The notes under the pieces were generated by a model. It was not told the DNA's origin. It saw only the letters and a program-made list of their open reading frames with translations, and did not search any database. The translations under genes were made by a program, and so were the position numbers. From the NCBI GenBank assembly GCA_024235655.1, contig JACKLY010000001.1, positions 62,001 to 126,000 on the forward strand: DNA of 64,000 bases, in the 5' to 3' direction. Shown piece by piece: positions 62,618-64,000 of this stretch. This stretch comes from Zoogloeaceae bacterium. Its GTDB lineage: Bacteria > Pseudomonadota > Gammaproteobacteria > Burkholderiales > Rhodocyclaceae. Each line of letters begins with the position of its first letter. Positions within the stretch are counted from its first letter, which is position 1.

Positions 62618-63841
62618 TCAGGACTTCTTTTTTGCCGCCAGTGCGTGATGTGCGGAATAGGCGCCATGGGCTGCGGCCTCGGCCGCACCGGCATCATGCT
62701 TGTAGCCCATTTCGCCGAGGACGGCAGACAGCGCCGAAAGCAGCAGCAACACGTTTTCCTGCCGGCTGGAGTAGCCCATCAGGCCGAAACGCCAGATCTT
62801 GCCGGCGAGCGGGCCGAGGCCGGCGCCAATTTCGATGTTGTAATCGTTGAGCAGGGTCTTGCGCACCGTCAGGTCGTCGATGCCCTCCGGGATGTGTACC
62901 GAATTGAGCTGCGGCAGGCGCGCCGATGCCTTGACCAGATACTGAAGCCCCATCGCTTCCAGACCTGACTTGAGCGCCTCGTGGTTGCGCTGGTGACGCG
63001 CCCAGGCATTTTCCAGCCCTTCTTCCTGCAAGAGCAGCAAGGATTCGTGCAGCGCATAGAGGCTGTTGCCCGGCGCCGTATGGTGGTAGGTACGCGATGT
63101 TTCGCCCCAGTAGGCAAGCACCAGATTCAGATCCATGAACCAGCTCTGCACCTTGCCCTTGCTGCGCGCCTTCACCTTGGCAATGGCACGTTCGGAAAAG
63201 CTGACGGGCGACAGGCCCGGGGTGCAGGACAGGCACTTCTGGCTGCCGGAATAGACGGCATCGGCCTGCCAGGCATCAACCTGCACCGGCGTACCGCCGA
63301 GCGAAGTCACACAATCGACAATGGTCAGCGCGCCATGCTTGCGCGCCAGATCACACAGCGCCTGTGCATCGGACTGCGCACCGGTCGAGGTTTCAGCGTG
63401 CACGAAGGCGACGATCTTGGTGTCCGGGTTGGCTTTGAGCAGGGCTTCGAGCTTCTCCGGATCAACCGGTTCGCCCCAGGTTTCGTCAAGCACCACCGGT
63501 ACACCGCCACAACGCTCGACGTTCTCCAGCATGCGCCCGCCAAAGACCCCGTTGCGGCAGACGATGACCTTGTCCCCCGGTTCGACCAGATTGACGAAGC
63601 AGGCTTCCATGCCCACCGAGCCGGGCCCGGACATCGGGAAGGTCAGCGGGTTCGTCGTCTGGTAGGCATAGCGCATCAGTTCCTTCAGCTCTTCCATCAT
63701 GGTCACGAAGGCCGGATCGAGATAGCCGATCACCGGTTGCGCCAGGGTGGCAATCACGCGCGGGTTCATGTCGGAAGGGCCGGGACCAAGCAGGGTGCGG
63801 CGCGGCGGGTGGAAAGAGGTAATGCGTTTGGCTTGAGTCAT
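62618..63841 (-). CDS. Class V aminotransferase (alanine/serine-glyoxylate type)
   Basis: A 407-residue PLP enzyme of the alanine-glyoxylate/serine-glyoxylate/serine-pyruvate transaminase group. Motifs: RTLLGPGPSDMNPRVIATLA, PMSGPGSVGMEACFVNLVEPGD, VHAETSTGAQSD, IVDCVTSLGGTPVQVDAW and the PLP lysine in SGSQKCLSCTPGLSPVSF. Amino donor cannot be told from sequence. ATG 63841 gives the family-typical N-terminus. A short Ala-rich tail ends in KKKS. Confidence 0.9.
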   Translation of the reverse strand: MTQAKRITSFHPPRRTLLGPGPSDMNPRVIATLAQPVIGYLDPAFVTMMEELKELMRYAYQTTNPLTFPMSGPGSVGMEACFVNLVEPGDKVIVCRNGVFGGRMLENVERCGGVPVVLDETWGEPVDPEKLEALLKANPDTKIVAFVHAETSTGAQSDAQALCDLARKHGALTIVDCVTSLGGTPVQVDAWQADAVYSGSQKCLSCTPGLSPVSFSERAIAKVKARSKGKVQSWFMDLNLVLAYWGETSRTYHHTAPGNSLYALHESLLLLQEEGLENAWARHQRNHEALKSGLEAMGLQYLVKASARLPQLNSVHIPEGIDDLTVRKTLLNDYNIEIGAGLGPLAGKIWRFGLMGYSSRQENVLLLLSALSAVLGEMGYKHDAGAAEAAAHGAYSAHHALAAKKKS

Positions 63842-63970
63842 GGTCGCAGGATCGAGAATGAATTGACCGCACAGTTTAGTGCCGATCCGCCTCCTTGCGC
63901 CACCTGCCCACCGACACGGACACGGAGTAAAATGCGTCGACACTTTCTGCCTTTAACTAGGATCCCTCTG

Positions 63971-64000
63971 GTGATCTTTGCCGCCGCTACTGATGTCATT
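63971..64000 (+). CDS. Possible start of a gene cut by the window edge
   Basis: A GTG at 63971 opens a frame (VIFAAATDVI) that runs off the end, with AGGA eight bases upstream. Ten residues are too few to name a family. Listed only because the 129 bases before it hold no other gene. Confidence 0.2.
   Translation, partial: MIFAAATDVI

Noticed and set aside
1..64000. CRISPR array, prophage, or insertion sequence with transposase
   Set aside because: No regularly spaced short repeats, phage structural genes or transposase frames were found; the only repeats are the three palindromic elements.

Overview
The window is a dense, GC-rich bacterial chromosome segment with short intergenic gaps and many ATGA or TGATG overlaps. 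Gene content and order point to a betaproteobacterium, most likely Rhodocyclales. Examples are an APH-type homoserine kinase next to DUF2782, a LOG protein and polA, tandem BPSS1780-type membrane proteins, a TRAP permease pair, and a large vitamin B12 locus. This placement is inferred from gene content, not from a marker gene search. I see no prophage, transposase, CRISPR array or plasmid functions.

Layout. 1-2857: cell elongation genes, with the 3' end of the PBP2 gene (mrdA), rodA and rlpA. 2847-3821: a GAF-PAS sensory protein on the minus strand. 3967-8030: a probable operon behind an extended -10 promoter, with a PBP5-type carboxypeptidase, a D-amino-acid transaminase, a YbeD-like protein, lipB, lipA and a small Cys protein. 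8097-13861: a periplasmic binding protein, DUF4197, rep helicase, a secreted Ala/Lys-rich peptide, a membrane cytochrome c, tRNA-Arg(CCG) and a TerB-like protein, with three clear terminators. 13901-24545: hydrolase, MFS and DMT transporters, a NERD nuclease-helicase fusion, an alpha/beta hydrolase coupled to mlaA, an HD phosphohydrolase, selO and a WYL regulator. 24548-37574: Gcr-type membrane protein, NlpC/P60 peptidase, gabD-like dehydrogenase, TRAP permeases, a shortened KdpDE-type two-component pair, a Cys/Gly-tailed protein, a Tat-exported dienelactone hydrolase, a MaoC hydratase, a lipoprotein and RNase G. 37660-48605: housekeeping genes (trhP/yegQ, a glycosyltransferase-like gene, maf, rlmH, rsfS, nadD, two BPSS1780 genes, thrB, DUF2782, LOG, polA).

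48632-62575 is a cobalamin locus. It covers nucleotide-loop assembly (cobC, cobS, cobT, cobU), late corrinoid steps (cobQ, cbiB, threonine-phosphate decarboxylase) and two BtuF-like binding proteins. Corrin-ring genes are absent from the window. Three signalling units sit inside the locus: a polyamine-binding-protein-like gene fused in operon to a diguanylate cyclase and running into cobU; a minimal kinase plus response-regulator/TPR pair; and a universal stress protein. The window ends with a class V aminotransferase.

The most unusual items are the binding-protein/diguanylate-cyclase module coupled to cobU, the kinase/TPR-regulator pair in the B12 locus, the leaderless second BtuF-like protein, the NERD-helicase fusion, and a family of three inverted-repeat elements. 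One repeat supplies the C-terminus of a transporter and another lies inside the signal-peptide region of the first BtuF-like gene.
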